Below, one piece after another: positions 22,704 to 35,973 of a DNA stretch of 64,000 bases. Numbering within the stretch: the first letter of the stretch is position 1; every line of letters starts with the position of its first letter. The notes beneath the pieces are model-generated. The model worked only from the letters and a program-made list of their open reading frames with translations, searched no databases and was not told where the DNA came from. Both the position numbers and the translations under genes were made by a program. The DNA is from Anniella stebbinsi (lineage: Eukaryota > Chordata > Lepidosauria > Squamata > Anniellidae), in NCBI GenBank assembly GCA_029215795.1, contig JARDYH010000003.1, positions 99,790,609 through 99,854,608 on the forward strand, given 5' to 3'.

Positions 22704-24616
22704 AAACAGGTGATTTGATGCTAATCAGCAATATTTCTTTTCAGTTATCCCATTTCTCTCATTTTGGGCATTTGCTGTACCTTTCACACTTTTCTCTTAT
22801 TTTGGGAAGTTTAGGCAAAAAGCTGCAACAAGTCCCTTAAAAGCGAATATACAGTAAGCATGCCTGGGAAATCACTGGAAATAGTGTAAATCATGAAACT
22901 AGGGCGAAATAGGTGATTTGATGCAAATCAGCAATGTTTCTTTACGTTGAACCCGTGTCTCTCATTTTGGTCATTTGAGGCTACAAGATGTAGCTGAATA
23001 ACGAGGGTTCAGTAAAAATAAAAAAAGAGGTCTAAAAGAAGTGAACTAACTGCACCAAGGGTAAAAGCTTCATCCTAGGCAAAACACATCATTTGCTGCT
23101 GATCTGCACGTGACTATATATTTCAGACATTTTCTGTTATTTTGGGCAGGTTAGGCTAGAAAGCTGCACCAGTTCCCTTCATAACGAATGTACAGTAAGA
23201 ATACATGGGAAATCAGTGGAAATAGAGGAAATCCATGTAACTTGGACGAAATAGGTGATTTGATGCGAATCAGCAATGTTTCTTTACATTGAACCCGTGT
23301 CTCTCATTTTGGTCATTTGAGGCTACAAGATGTAGCTGAATAACGAGGGTTCAGTAAAAATAAACAAAGATGTCTAAAAGAAGTGAACTAACTGCACCAA
23401 GGGTAAAAGCTTCATCCTAGGCAAAACACATCATTTGCTGCTGATCTGCACGTGACTGTATATTTCAGACATTTTCTCTTATTTTGGGCAGGTTAGGCTA
23501 GAAAGCTGCACCAGTTCCCTTCCTAACGAATGTACAGTAAGAATACATGGGAAATCAGTGGAAATAGAGGAAATCCATGTAACTTTGGCGAAATAGGTGA
23601 TTTGATGCGAATCAGCAATGTTTCTTTATATTAAACTCGTTCCCCTCATTTTGGTCGTCAAGCTAGACAATGTTCCTAAGTAGAGAGGGCTCAGCAAAAA
23701 TACACAAAGATGTCCAAAGCATATGAAGTAACTCGAAGTAGGGTAAATGCTTCAAACTAGGGGAAAAAACATCGTTTGCTGCTGATCTGTAACGTAACTG
23801 TACATTTCACACATTTTCTCTTATTTGGGCACTTCAGGCTAGAATGCTGCACCAATTGCCTTAATAGCGATTGTAAAGTAGGAATCCATGGGAAATCACT
23901 GGAAATAGTGCATATCCATGTCACATGGACTAAATAGGTGATTTGATGCTAATCTGCAACTGTTCTTTACGTTGAACCCATGTCTCTCATTTTGGTCATT
24001 TCAGGCTAGAAAATGTCGCTGAATAACGAGGGTTCAGTAAAAATAAACAAAGATGTCTAAAAGAAGTGAACTAACTGGAACAAGGTAAACGCTTCATACC
24101 AGGGCAAAACACATCATTTGCTGATGAACTGCAACGTTACTGTACATTTCAGACGCTTTCTATTAGTTTAGGCGCTTCTGGCTCGAATGCTGCACCAATT
24201 GCCTTAATAGCGAATGTAAAGTAGGAATCCATGGGAAATCACTAGAACTGGTGTAAATCCATGGAACTGGGGCGAAATAGGTGATTTGATGCTAATCAGC
24301 AAAGTTTCTTTACCTTGAACCCGTGTCTCTCATTTTGGTCATTTGAGGCTACAAGATGTAGCTGAATAACGAGGGTTCAGTAAAAATAAAAACAGATGTC
24401 TACAAGAAGTGAACTAACTGCACCAAGGGTAAAAGCTTCATCCTAGGCAAAACACATCATTTGCTGCTGATCTGCACGAGACTGTATATTTCAGACATTT
24501 TCTCTTATTTTGGGCAGGTTAGGCTAGAAAGCTGCACCAGTTCCCTTCCTAACGAATGTACAGTAAGAATACATGGGAAATCAGTGGAAATAGAGGAAAT
24601 CCATGTAACTTGGACG

Positions 24617-24958
24617 AAATAGGTGATTTGATGCGAATCAGCAATGTTTCTTTACATTGAACCCGTGTCTCTCATTTTGGTCATTTGAGGCTACAAGATG
24701 TAGCTGAATAACGAGGGTTCAGTAAAAATAAACAAAGATGTCTAAAAGAAGTGAACTAACTGCACCAAGGGTAAAAGCTTCATCCTAGGCAAAACACATC
24801 ATTTGCTGCTGATCTGCACGTGACTGTATATTTCAGACATTTTCTCTTATTTTGGGCAGGTTAGGCTAGAAAGCTGCACCAGTTCCCTTCCTAACGAATG
24901 TACAGTAAGAATACATGGGAAATCAGTGGAAATAGAGGAAATCCATGTAACTTGGACG
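24617..24958 (+). repeat. Reference long unit type B' (342 bp)
   Basis: B' differs from B by 'acattgaacccg' in place of 'acgttgaacccg' and by 'taaaaataaacaaagatg'. It occurs in two contexts: after A or B and often before D, and after an F copy carrying 'gcacgagactg', as here. The preceding unit at 24275 is such an F. Confidence 0.87.
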
Positions 24959-25302
24959 AAATAGGTGATTTGATGCTAATCAGCAATGTTTCTTTACATT
25001 AAACCCGTTCCCCTCATTTTGGTCATGTCAAGCTAGACAATGTTCCTAAGTAGAGAGGGCTCAGCAAAAATACACGAAGATGTCCAAAGCATGTGAACTC
25101 ACTGGAACAAGGGTAAACGCTTCAAACCAGGGCAAAACACATCATTTGCTGATGAACTGCAACGTTACTGTACATTTCAGACGCTTTCTATTAGTTTGGG
25201 CGCTTCAGGCTCGAATGCTGCACCAATTGCCTTAATAGCGAATGTAAAGTAGGAATCCATGGGAAATCACTAGAACTGGTGTAAATCCATGGAACTAGGG
25301 CG
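24959..25302 (+). repeat. Reference long unit type C, subtype a (344 bp)
   Basis: Type C closes nearly every block and precedes the next S. Its diagnostic stretch is 'acattaaacccgttcccc' followed by 'ggtcatgtcaagctagac'. Subtype a has 'cacgaagatg', 'gatgaactgc', 'cttcaggctcgaatg' and a tail 'gtgtaaatccatgg', and is followed by an S beginning 'aaacagg'. The second half resembles that of type E, so C and E share segments. Confidence 0.9.
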
Positions 25303-26191
25303 AAACAGGTGATTTGATGCTAATCAGCAATATTTCTTTTCAGTTATCCCATTTCTCTCATTTTGGGCATTTTCTGTACCTTTCACACTTTTCTCTTATT
25401 TTGGGAAGTTTAGGCAAAAAGCTGCAACAAGTCCCTTAAAAGCGAATATACAGTAAGCATGCCTGGGAAATCACTGGAAATAGTGTAAATCATGAAACTA
25501 GGGCGAAATAGGTGATTTGATGCAAATCAGCAATGTTTCTTTACGTTGAACCCGTGTCTCTCATTTTGGTCATTTGAGGCTACAAGATGTAGCTGAATAA
25601 CGAGGGTTCAGTAAAAATAAAAAAAGATGTCTAAAAGAAGTGAACTAACTGCACCAAGGGTAAAAGCTTCATCCTAGGCAAAACACATCATTTGCTCATG
25701 ATCTGCACGAGACTGTATATTTCAGACATTTTCTCTTATTTTGGGCAGGTTAGGCTAGAAAGCTGCACCAGTTCCCTTCATAACGAATGTACAGTAAGAA
25801 TACATGGGAAATTACTGGAAATAGAGGAAATCCATGTAACTTGGACGAAATAGGTGATTTGATGCTAATCAGCAATGTTTCTTTACATTAAACCCTTTCC
25901 CCTCATTTTGGTCATGTCAAGCTAGACAATGTTCCTAAGTAGAGAGGGCTCAGCAAAAATACACAAAAATGTCCAAAGCATGTGAACTCACTGGAACAAG
26001 GGTAAACACTTCAAACCAGGGCAAAACACATCATTTGCTGACGAACTGCAACGTTACTGTACATTTCAGACGCTTTCTATTAGTTTGGGCGCTTCTGGCT
26101 AGAATGCTGCACCAATTGCCTTAATAGCGAATGTAAAGTAGGAATCCATGGGAAATCACTAGAACTGGTGTAAACCCATGGAACTAGGGCG
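25303..26191 (+). repeat. HOR block 16: S-A-C (889 bp)
   Basis: Unit starts are 25303, 25506 and 25848. S has a private 'gcattttctgtacc'. The A has 'gggaaattactgg', shared with block 19. Its C is plain subtype b, unlike block 14. Confidence 0.9.
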
Positions 26192-28448
26192 AAATAGGTG
26201 ATTTGATGCTAATCAGCAATATTTCTTTTCAGTTATCCCATTTCTCTCATTTTGGGCATTTGCTGTACCTTTCACACTTTTCTCTTATTTTGGGAAGTTT
26301 AGGCAAAAAGCTGCAACAAGTCCCTTAAAAGCGAATATACAGTAAGCATGCCTGGGAAATCACTGGAAATAGTGTAAATCATGAAACTAGGGCGAAATAG
26401 GTGATTTGATGCAAATCAGCAATGTTTCTTTACGTTGAACCCGTGTCTCTCATTTTGGTCATTTGAGGCTACAAGATGTAGCTGAATAACGAGGGTTCAG
26501 TAAAAATAAAAAAAGAGGTCTAAAAGAAGTGAACTAACTGCACCAAGGGTAAAAGCTTCATCCTAGGCAAAACACATCATTTGCTGCTGATCTGCACGTG
26601 ACTATATATTTCAGACATTTTCTGTTATTTTGGGCAGGTTAGGCTAGAAAGCTGCACCAGTTCCCTTCATAACGAATGTACAGTAAGAATACATGGGAAA
26701 TCAGTGGAAATAGAGGAAATCCATGTAACTTGGACGAAATAGGTGATTTGATGCGAATCAGCAATGTTTCTTTACATTGAACCCGTGTCTCTCATTTTGG
26801 TCATTTGAGGCTACAAGATGTAGCTGAATAACGAGGGTTCAGTAAAAATAAACAAAGAGGTCTAAAAGAAGTGAACTAACTGCACCAAGGGTAAAAGCTT
26901 CATCCTAGGCAAAACACATCATTTGCTGCTGATCTGCACGTGACTGTATATTTCAGACATTTTCTCTTATTTTGGGCAGGTTAGGCTAGAAAGCTGCACC
27001 AGTTCCCTTCCTAACGAATGTACAGTAAGAATACATGGGAAATCAGTGGAAATAGAGGAAATCCATGTAACTTTGGCGAAATAGGTGATTTGATGCGAAT
27101 CAGCAATGTTTCTTTATATTAAACTCGTTCCCCTCATTTTGGTCGTCAAGCTAGACAATGTTCCTAAGTAGAGAGGGCTCAGCAAAAATACACAAAGATG
27201 TCCAAAGCATATGAAGTAACTCGAAGTAGGGTAAATGCTTCAAACTAGGGGAAAAAACATCATTTGCTGCTGATCTGTAACGTAACTGTACATTTCACAC
27301 ATTTTCTCTTATTTGGGCACTTCAGGCTAGAATGCTGCACCAATTGCCTTAATAGCGATTGTAAAGTAGGAATCCATGGGAAATCACTGGAAATAGTGCA
27401 TATCCATGTCACATGGACTAAATAGGTGATTTGATGCTAATCTGCAACTGTTCTTTACGTTGAACCCATGTCTCTCATTTTGGTCATTTCAGGCTAGAAA
27501 ATGTCGCTGAATAACGAGGGTTCAGTAAAAATAAACAAAGATGTCTAAAAGAAGTGAACTAACTGGAACAAGGTAAACGCTTCATACCAGGGCAAAACAC
27601 ATCATTTGCTGATGAACTGCAACGTTACTGTACATTTCAGACGCTTTCTATTAGTTTAGGCGCTTCTGGCTCGAATGCTGCACCAATTGCCTTAATAGCG
27701 AATGTAAAGTAGGAATCCATGGGAAATCACTAGAACTGGTGTAAATCCATGGAACTGGGGCGAAATAGGTGATTTGATGCTAATCAGCAAAGTTTCTTTA
27801 CCTTGAACCCGTGTCTCTCATTTTGGTCATTTGAGGCTACAAGATGTAGCTGAATAACGAGGGTTCAGTAAAAATAAAAACAGATGTCTACAAGAAGTGA
27901 ACTAACTGCACCAAGGGTAAAAGCTTCATCCTAGGCAAAACACATCATTTGCTGCTGATCTGCACGTGACTGTATATTTCAGTCATTTTCTCTTATTTTG
28001 GGCAGGTTAGGCTTGAAAGCTGCACCAGTTCCCTTCCTAACGAATGTACAGTAAGAATACATGGGAAATCAGTGGGAATAGAGGAAATCCATGTAACTTG
28101 GACGAAATAGGTGATTTGATGCTAATCAGCAATGTTTCTTTACATTAAACCCGTTCCCCTCATTTTGGTCATGTCAAGCTAGACAATGTTCCTAAGTAGA
28201 GAGGGCTCAGCAAAAATACACGAAGATGTCCAAAGCATGTGAACTCACTGGAACAAGGGTAAACGCTTCAAACCAGGGCAAAACACATCATTTGCTGATG
28301 AACTGCAACGTTACTGTACATTTCAGACGCTTTCTATTAGTTTGGGCGCTTCAGGCTCGAATGCTGCACCAATTGCCTTAATAGCGAATGTAAAGTAGGA
28401 ATCCATGGGAAATCACTAGAACTGGTGTAAATCCATGGAACTAGGGCG
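26192..28448 (+). repeat. HOR block 17: S-A-B'-D-E-F-C (2,257 bp)
   Basis: Unit starts are 26192, 26395, 26737, 27079, 27420, 27763 and 28105. The unit order equals block 12. The B' at 26737 carries 'caaagaggtc' rather than the usual 'caaagatgtc'. Confidence 0.9.
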
Positions 28449-29680
28449 AAACAGGTGATTTGATGCTAATCAGCAATATTTCTTTTCAGTTATCCCATTT
28501 CTCTCATTTTGGGCATTTGCTGTACCTTTCACACTTTTCTCTTATTTTGGGAAGTTTAGGCAAAAAGCTGCAACAAGTCCCTTAAAAGCGAATATACAGT
28601 AAGCATGCCTGGGAAATCACTGGAAATAGAGGAAATCCATGTAACTTGGACGAAATAGGTGATTTGATGCGAATCAGCAATGTTTCTTTACGTTGAACCC
28701 GTGTCTCTCATTTTGGTCATTTGAGGCTACAAGATGTAGCTGAATAACGAGGGTTCAGTAAAATTAAACAAAGATGTCTAAAAGAAGTGAACTAACTGCA
28801 CCAAGGGTAAAAGCTTCATCCTAGGCAAAACACATCATTTGCTGCTGATCTGCACGTGACTGTATATTTCAGACATTTTCTCTTATTTTGGGCAGGTAAG
28901 GCTAGAAAGCTGCACCAGTTCCCTTCCTAACGAATGTACAGTAAGAATACATGGGAAATCAGTGGAAATAGAGGAAATCCATGTAACTTGGACGAAATAG
29001 GTGATTTGATGCGAATCAGCAATGTTTCTTTACATTGAACCCGTGTCTCTCATTTTGGTCATTTGAGGCTACAAGATGTAGCTGAATAACGAGGGTTCAG
29101 TAAAAATAAACAAAGATGTCTAAAAGAAGTGAACTAACTGCACCAAGGGTAAAAGCTTCATCCTAGGCAAAACACATCATTTGCTGCTGATCTGCACGTG
29201 ACTGTATATTTCAGACATTTTCTCTTATTTTGGGCAGGTTAGGCTAGAAAGCTGCACCAGTTCCCTTCCTAACGAATGTACAGTAAGAATACATGGGAAA
29301 TCAGTGGAAATAGAGGAAATCCATGTAACTTGGACGAAATAGGTGATTTGATGCTAATCAGCAATGTTTCTTTACATTAAACCCGTTCCCCTCATTTTGG
29401 TCATGTCAAGCTAGACAATGTTCCTAAGTAGAGAGGGCTCAGCAAAAATACACGAAGATGTCCAAAGCATGTGAACTCACTGGAACAAGGGTAAACGCTT
29501 CAAACCAGGGCAAAACACATCATTTGCTGATGAACTGCAACGTTACTGTACATTTCAGACGCTTTCTATTAGTTTGGGCGCTTCAGGCTCGAATGCTGCA
29601 CCAATTGCCTTAATAGCGAATGTAAAGTAGGAATCCATGGGAAATCACTAGAACTGGTGTAAATCCATGGAACTAGGGCG
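28449..29680 (+). repeat. HOR block 18: S(recombinant)-B-B'-C, A missing
   Basis: Unit starts are 28449, 28653, 28995 and 29337. The short unit is 204 bp and ends 'ggaaatagaggaaatcc...acttggacg', the tail that normally leads into B, instead of the 'gtgtaaatcatgaaactag' tail of S. The A unit has apparently been lost by recombination between S and A tails in the shared stretch near 28611-28628. Confidence 0.9.
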
Positions 29681-30569
29681 AAACAGGTGATTTGATGCTA
29701 ATCAGCAATATTTCTTTTCAGTTATCCCATTTCTCTCATTTTGGGCATTTGCTGTACCTTTCACACTTTTCTCTTATTTTGGGAAGTTTAGGCAAAAAGC
29801 TGCAACAAGTCCCTTAAAAGCGAATATACAGTAAGCATGCCTGGGAAATCACTGGAAATAGTGTAAATCATGAAACTAGGGCGAAATAGGTGATTTGATG
29901 CAAATCAGCAATGTTTCTTTACGTTGAACCCGTGTCTCTCATTTTGGTCATTTGAGGCTACAAGATGTAGCTGAATAACGAGGGTTCAGTAAAAATAAAA
30001 AAAGATGTCTAAAAGAAGTGAACTAACTGCACCAAGGGTAAAAGCTTCATCCTAGGCAAAACACATCATTTGCTCATGATCTGCACGAGACTGTATATTT
30101 CAGACATTTTCTCTTATTTTGGGCAGGTTAGGCTAGAAAGCTGCACCAGTTCCCTTCATAACGAATGTACAGTAAGAATACATGGGAAATTACTGGAAAT
30201 AGAGGAAATCCATGTAACTTGGACGAAATAGGTGATTTGATGCTAATCAGCAATGTTTCTTTACATTAAACCCTTTCCCCTCATTTTGGTCATGTCAAGC
30301 TAGACAATGTTCCTAAGTAGAGAGGGCTCAGCAAAAATACACAAAAATGTCCAAAGCATGTGAACTCACTGGAACAAGGGTAAACGCTTCAAACCAGGGC
30401 AAAACACATCATTTGCTGACGAACTGCAACGTTACTGTACATTTCAGACGCTTTCTATTAGTTTGGGCGCTTCTGGCTAGAATGCTGCACCAATTGCCTT
30501 AATAGCGAATGTAAAGTAGGAATCCATGGGAAATCACTAGAACTGGTGTAAACCCATGGAACTAGGGCG
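29681..30569 (+). repeat. HOR block 19: S-A-C (889 bp)
   Basis: Unit starts are 29681, 29884 and 30226. The A is the 'tgctcatg' subtype with 'aaattactgg', as in block 16. Confidence 0.9.
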
Positions 30570-33511
30570 AAATAGGTGATTTGATGCTAATCAGCAATAT
30601 TTCTTTTCAGTTATCCCATTTCTCTCATTTTGGGCATTTGCTGTACCTTTCACACTTTTCTCTTATTTTGGGAAGTTTAGGCAAAAAGCTGCAACAAGTC
30701 CCTTAAAAGCGAATATACAGTAAGCATGCCTGGGAAATCACTGGAAATAGTGTAAATCATGAAACTAGGGCGAAATAGGTGATTTGATGCAAATCAGCAA
30801 TGTTTCTTTACGTTGAACCCGTGTCTCTCATTTTGGTCATTTGAGGCTACAAGATGTAGCTGAATAACGCGGGTTCAGTAAAAATAAAAAAAGAGGTCTA
30901 AAAGAAGTGAACTAACTGCACCAAGGGTAAAAGCTTCATCCTAGGCAAAACACATCATTTGCTGCTGATCTGCACGTGACTATATATTTCAGACATTTTC
31001 TGTTATTTTGGGCAGGTTAGGCTAGAAAGCTGCACCAGTTCCCTTCATAACGAATGTACAGTAAGAATACATGGGAAATCAGTGGAAATAGAGGAAATCC
31101 ATGTAACTTGGACGAAATAGGTGATTTGATGCGAATCAGCAATGTTTCTTTACGTTGAACCCGTGTCTCTCATTTTGGTCATTTGAGGCTACAAGATGTA
31201 GCTGAATAACGAGGGTTCAGTAAAAATAAACAAAGAGGTCTAAAAGAAGTGAACTAACTGCACCAAGGGTAAAAGCTTCATCCTAGGCAAAACACATCAT
31301 TTGCTGCTGATCTGCACGTGACTGTATATTTCAGACATTTTCTCTTATTTTGGGCAGGTTAGGCTAGAAAGCTGCACCAGTTCCCTTCCTAACGAATGTA
31401 CAGTAAGAATACATGGGAAATCAGTGGAAATAGAGGAAATCCATGTAACTTTGGCGAAATAGGTGATTTGATGCGAATCAGCAATGTTTCTTTATATTAA
31501 ACTCGTTCCCCTCATTTTGGTCGTCAAGCTAGACAATGTTCCTAAGTAGAGAGGGCTCAGCAAAAATACACAAAGATGTCCAAAGCATATGAAGTAACTC
31601 GAAGTAGGGTAAATGCTTCAAACTAGGGGAAAAAACATCATTTGCTGCTGATCTGTAACGTAACTGTACATTTCACACATTTTCTCTTATTTGGGCACTT
31701 CAGGCTAGAATGCTGCACCAATTGCCTTAATAGCGATTGTAAAGTAGGAATCCATGGGAAATCACTGGAAATAGTGCATATCCATGTCACATGGACTAAA
31801 TAGGTGATTTGATGCTAATCTGCAACTGTTCTTTACGTTGAACCCATGTCTCTCATTTTGGTCATTTCAGGCTAGAAAATGTCGCTGAATAACGAGGGTT
31901 CAGTAAAAATAAACAAAGATGTCTAAAAGAAGTGAACTAACTGGAACAAGGTAAACGCTTCATACCAGGGCAAAACACATCATTTGCTGATGAACTGCAA
32001 CGTTACTGTACATTTCAGACGCTTTCTATTAGTTTAGGCGCTTCTGGCTCGAATGCTGCACCAATTGCCTTAATAGCGAATGTAAAGTAGGAATCCATGG
32101 GAAATCACTAGAACTGGTGTAAATCCATGGAACTGGGGCGAAATAGGTGATTTGATGCTAATCAGCAAAGTTTCTTTACCTTGAACCCGTGTCTCTCATT
32201 TTGGTCATTTGAGGCTACAAGATGTAGCTGAATAACGAGGGTTCAGTAAAAATAAAAACAGATGTCTACAAGAAGTGAACTAACTGCACCAAGGGTAAAA
32301 GCTTCATCCTAGGCAAAACACATCATTTGCTGCTGATCTGCACGTGACTGTATATTTCAGTCATTTTCTCTTATTTTGGGCAGGTTAGGCTTGAAAGCTG
32401 CACCAGTTCCCTTCCTAACGAATGTACAGTAAGAATACATGGGAAATCAGTGGGAATAGAGGAAATCCATGTAACTTGGACGAAATAGGTGATTTGATGC
32501 TAATCAGCAATGTTTCTTTACATTAAACCCGTTCCCCTCATTTTGGTCATGTCAAGCTAGACAATGTTCCTAAGTAGAGAGGGCTCAGCAAAAATACACG
32601 AAGATGTCCAAAGCATGTGAACTAACTGGAACAAGGTAAACGCTTCATACCAGGGCAAAACACATCATTTGCTGATGAACTGCAACGTTACTGTACATTT
32701 CAGACGCTTTCTATTAGTTTAGGCGCTTCTGGCTCGAATGCTGCACCAATTGCCTTAATAGCGAATGTAAAGTAGGAATCCATGGGAAATCACTAGAACT
32801 GGTGTAAATCCATGGAACTGGGGCGAAATAGGTGATTTGATGCTAATCAGCAAAGTTTCTTTACCTTGAACCCGTGTCTCTCATTTTGGTCATTTGAGGC
32901 TACAAGATGTAGCTGAATAACGAGGGTTCAGTAAAAATAAAAACAGATGTCTACAAGAAGTGAACTAACTGCACCAAGGGTAAAAGCTTCATCCTAGGCA
33001 AAACACATCATTTGCTGCTGATCTGCACGTGACTGTATATTTCAGTCATTTTCTCTTATTTTGGGCAGGTTAGGCTTGAAAGCTGCACCAGTTCCCTTCC
33101 TAACGAATGTACAGTAAGAATACATGGGAAATCAGTGGGAATAGAGGAAATCCATGTAACTTGGACGAAATAGGTGATTTGATGCTAATCAGCAATGTTT
33201 CTTTACATTAAACCCGTTCCCCTCATTTTGGTCATGTCAAGCTAGACAATGTTCCTAAGTAGAGAGGGCTCAGCAAAAATACACGAAGATGTCCAAAGCA
33301 TGTGAACTCACTGGAACAAGGGTAAACGCTTCAAACCAGGGCAAAACACATCATTTGCTGATGAACTGCAACGTTACTGTACATTTCAGACGCTTTCTAT
33401 TAGTTTGGGCGCTTCAGGCTCGAATGCTGCACCAATTGCCTTAATAGCGAATGTAAAGTAGGAATCCATGGGAAATCACTAGAACTGGTGTAAATCCATG
33501 GAACTAGGGCG
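30570..33511 (+). repeat. HOR block 20: S-A-B-D-E-F-(C/E)-F-C (2,942 bp)
   Basis: Unit starts are 30570, 30773, 31115, 31457, 31798, 32141, 32483, 32826 and 33168. The unit at 32483 starts as C and ends as E, so F appears twice. The rest matches block 24 at an offset of 6,977 bp. The A has a private 'taacgcgggttc'. Confidence 0.9.
32483..32825 (+). repeat. Chimeric C/E unit
   Basis: The unit begins as C ('acattaaacccgttcccc', 'cacgaagatgtccaaagcatg') and after the shared 'gtgaact' at 32617-32623 continues as E ('aactggaacaaggtaaacg', 'ttcatacc', 'gtttaggcgc', tail 'aactggggcg'). Like E it is 343 bp and is followed by F. It is the only C/E switch of this kind in the window. Confidence 0.9.
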
Positions 33512-35084
33512 AAACAGGTGATTTGATGCTAATCAGCAATATTTCTTTTCAGTTATCCCATTTCTCTCATTTTGGGCATTTGCTGTACCTTTCACACTTT
33601 TCTCTTATTTTGGGAAGTTTAGGCAAAAAGCTGCAACAAGTCCCTTAAAAGCGAATATACAGTAAGCATGCCTGGGAAATCACTGGAAATAGTGTAAATC
33701 ATGAAACTAGGGCGAAATAGGTGATTTGATGCAAATCAGCAATGTTTCTTTACGTTGAACCCGTGTCTCTCATTTTGGTCATTTGAGGCTACAAGATGTA
33801 GCTGAATAACGAGGGTTCAGTAAAAATAAAAAAAGATGTCTACAAGAAGTGAACTAACTGCACCAAGGGTAAAAGCTTCATCATAGGCAAAACACATCAT
33901 TTGCTGATGATCTGCACGTGACTGTATATTTCAGACATTTTCTCTTATTTTGGGCAGGTTAGGCTAGAAAGCTGCACCAGTTCCCTTCCTAACGAATGTA
34001 CAGTAAGAATACATGGGAAATCAGTGGAAATAGAGGAAATCCATGTAACTTGGACGAAATAGGTGATTTGATGCGAATCAGCAATGTTTCTTTACGTTGA
34101 ACCCGTGTCTCTCATTTTGGTCATTTGAGGCTACAAGATGTAGCTGAATAACGAGGGTTCAGTAAAATTAAACAAAGATGTCTAAAAGAAGTGAACTAAC
34201 TGCACCAAGGGTAAAAGCTTCATCCTAGGCAAAACACATCATTTGCTGCTGATCTGCACGTGACTGTATATTTCAGACATTTTCTCTTATTTTGGGCAGG
34301 TAAGGCTAGAAAGCTGCACCAGTTCCCTTCCTAACGAATGTACAGTAAGAATACATGGGAAATCAGTGGAAATAGAGGAAATCCATGTAACTTGGACGAA
34401 ATAGGTGATTTGATGCGAATCAGCAATGTTTCTTTACATTGAACCCGTGTCTCTCATTTTGGTCATTTGAGGCTACAAGATGTAGCTGAATAACGAGGGT
34501 TCAGTAAAAATAAACAAAGATGTCTAAAAGAAGTGAACTAACTGCACCAAGGGTAAAAGCTTCATCCTAGGCAAAACACATCATTTGCTGCTGATCTGCA
34601 CGTGACTGTATATTTCAGACATTTTCTCTTATTTTGGGCAGGTTAGGCTAGAAAGCTGCACCAGTTCCCTTCCTAACGAATGTACAGTAAGAATACATGG
34701 GAAATCAGTGGAAATAGAGGAAATCCATGTAACTTGGACGAAATAGGTGATTTGATGCTAATCAGCAATGTTTCTTTACATTAAACCCGTTCCCCTCATT
34801 TTGGTCATGTCAAGCTAGACAATGTTCCTAAGTAGAGAGGGCTCAGCAAAAATACACGAAGATGTCCAAAGCATGTGAACTCACTGGAACAAGGGTAAAC
34901 GCTTCAAACCAGGGCAAAACACATCATTTGCTGATGAACTGCAACGTTACTGTACATTTCAGACGCTTTCTATTAGTTTGGGCGCTTCAGGCTCGAATGC
35001 TGCACCAATTGCCTTAATAGCGAATGTAAAGTAGGAATCCATGGGAAATCACTAGAACTGGTGTAAATCCATGGAACTAGGGCG
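33512..35084 (+). repeat. HOR block 21: S-A-B-B'-C (1,573 bp)
   Basis: Unit starts are 33512, 33715, 34057, 34399 and 34741. The A is the first of the 'catcatagg' and 'tgctgatgatc' subtype. C is subtype a. Confidence 0.9.
34057..34398 (+). repeat. Reference long unit type B (342 bp)
   Basis: Type B starts 'gatgcgaatcagcaatg' followed by 'acgttgaacccg', and most copies carry 'taaaattaaacaaag'. Copies that precede a B' unit, including this one, read 'ggcaggtaaggc'; B copies followed by C, D or another B read 'ggcaggttaggc'. B is closely related to A and may be duplicated two or three times in a row (42469-43494, 57858-58883). Confidence 0.88.
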
Positions 35085-35973
35085 AAACAGGTGATTTGAT
35101 GCTAATCAGCAATATTTCTTTTCAGTTATCCCATTTCTCTCATTTTGGGCATTTGCTGTACCTTTCACACTTTTCTCTTATTTTGGGAAGTTTAGGCAAA
35201 AAGCTGCAACAAGTCCCTTAAAAGCGAATATACAGTAAGCATGCCTGGGAAATCACTGGAAATAGTGTAAATCATGAAACTAGGGCGAAATAGGTGATTT
35301 GATGCAAATCAGCAATGTTTCTTTACGTTGAACCCGTGTCTCTCATTTTGGTCATTTGAGGCTACAAGATGTAGCTGAATAACGAGGGTTCAGTAAAAAT
35401 AAAAAAAGATGTCTAAAAGAAGTGAACTAACTGCACCAAGGGTAAAAGCTTCATCCTAGGCAAAACACATCATTTGCTCATGATCTGCACGAGACTGTAT
35501 ATTTCAGACATTTTCTCTTATTTTGGGCAGGTTAGGCTAGAAAGCTGCACCAGTTCCCTTCATAACGAATGTACAGTAAGAATACATGGGAAATTGCTGG
35601 AAATAGAGGAAATCCATGTAACTTGGACGAAATAGGTGATTTGATGCTAATCAGCAATGTTTCTTTACATTAAACCCTTTCCCCTCATTTTGGTCATGTC
35701 AAGCTAGACAATGTTCCTAAGTAGAGAGGGCTCAGCAAAAATACACAAAAATGTCCAAAGCATGTGAACTCACTGGAACAAGGGTAAACGCTTCAAACCA
35801 GGGCAAAACACATCATTTGCTGACGAACTGCAACGTTACTGTACATTTCAGACGCTTTCTATTAGTTTGGGCGCTTCTGGCTAGAATGCTGCACCAATTG
35901 CCTTAATAGCGAATGTAAAGTAGGAATCCATGGGAAATCACTAGAACTGGTGTAAACCCATGGAACTAGGGCG
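35085..35973 (+). repeat. HOR block 22: S-A-C (889 bp)
   Basis: Unit starts are 35085, 35288 and 35630. The A has 'gggaaattgctgg', a variant shared only with the A at 55396. Confidence 0.9.

Larger units (their letters stand above)
22704..25302 (+). repeat. HOR block 15: S-A-B'-D-E-F-B'-C (2,599 bp)
   Basis: Unit starts are 22704, 22907, 23249, 23591, 23932, 24275, 24617 and 24959. It repeats block 13. The S is preceded by a private 'agggagaaacagg', and the D has 'aacatcgtttgc'. Confidence 0.9.
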
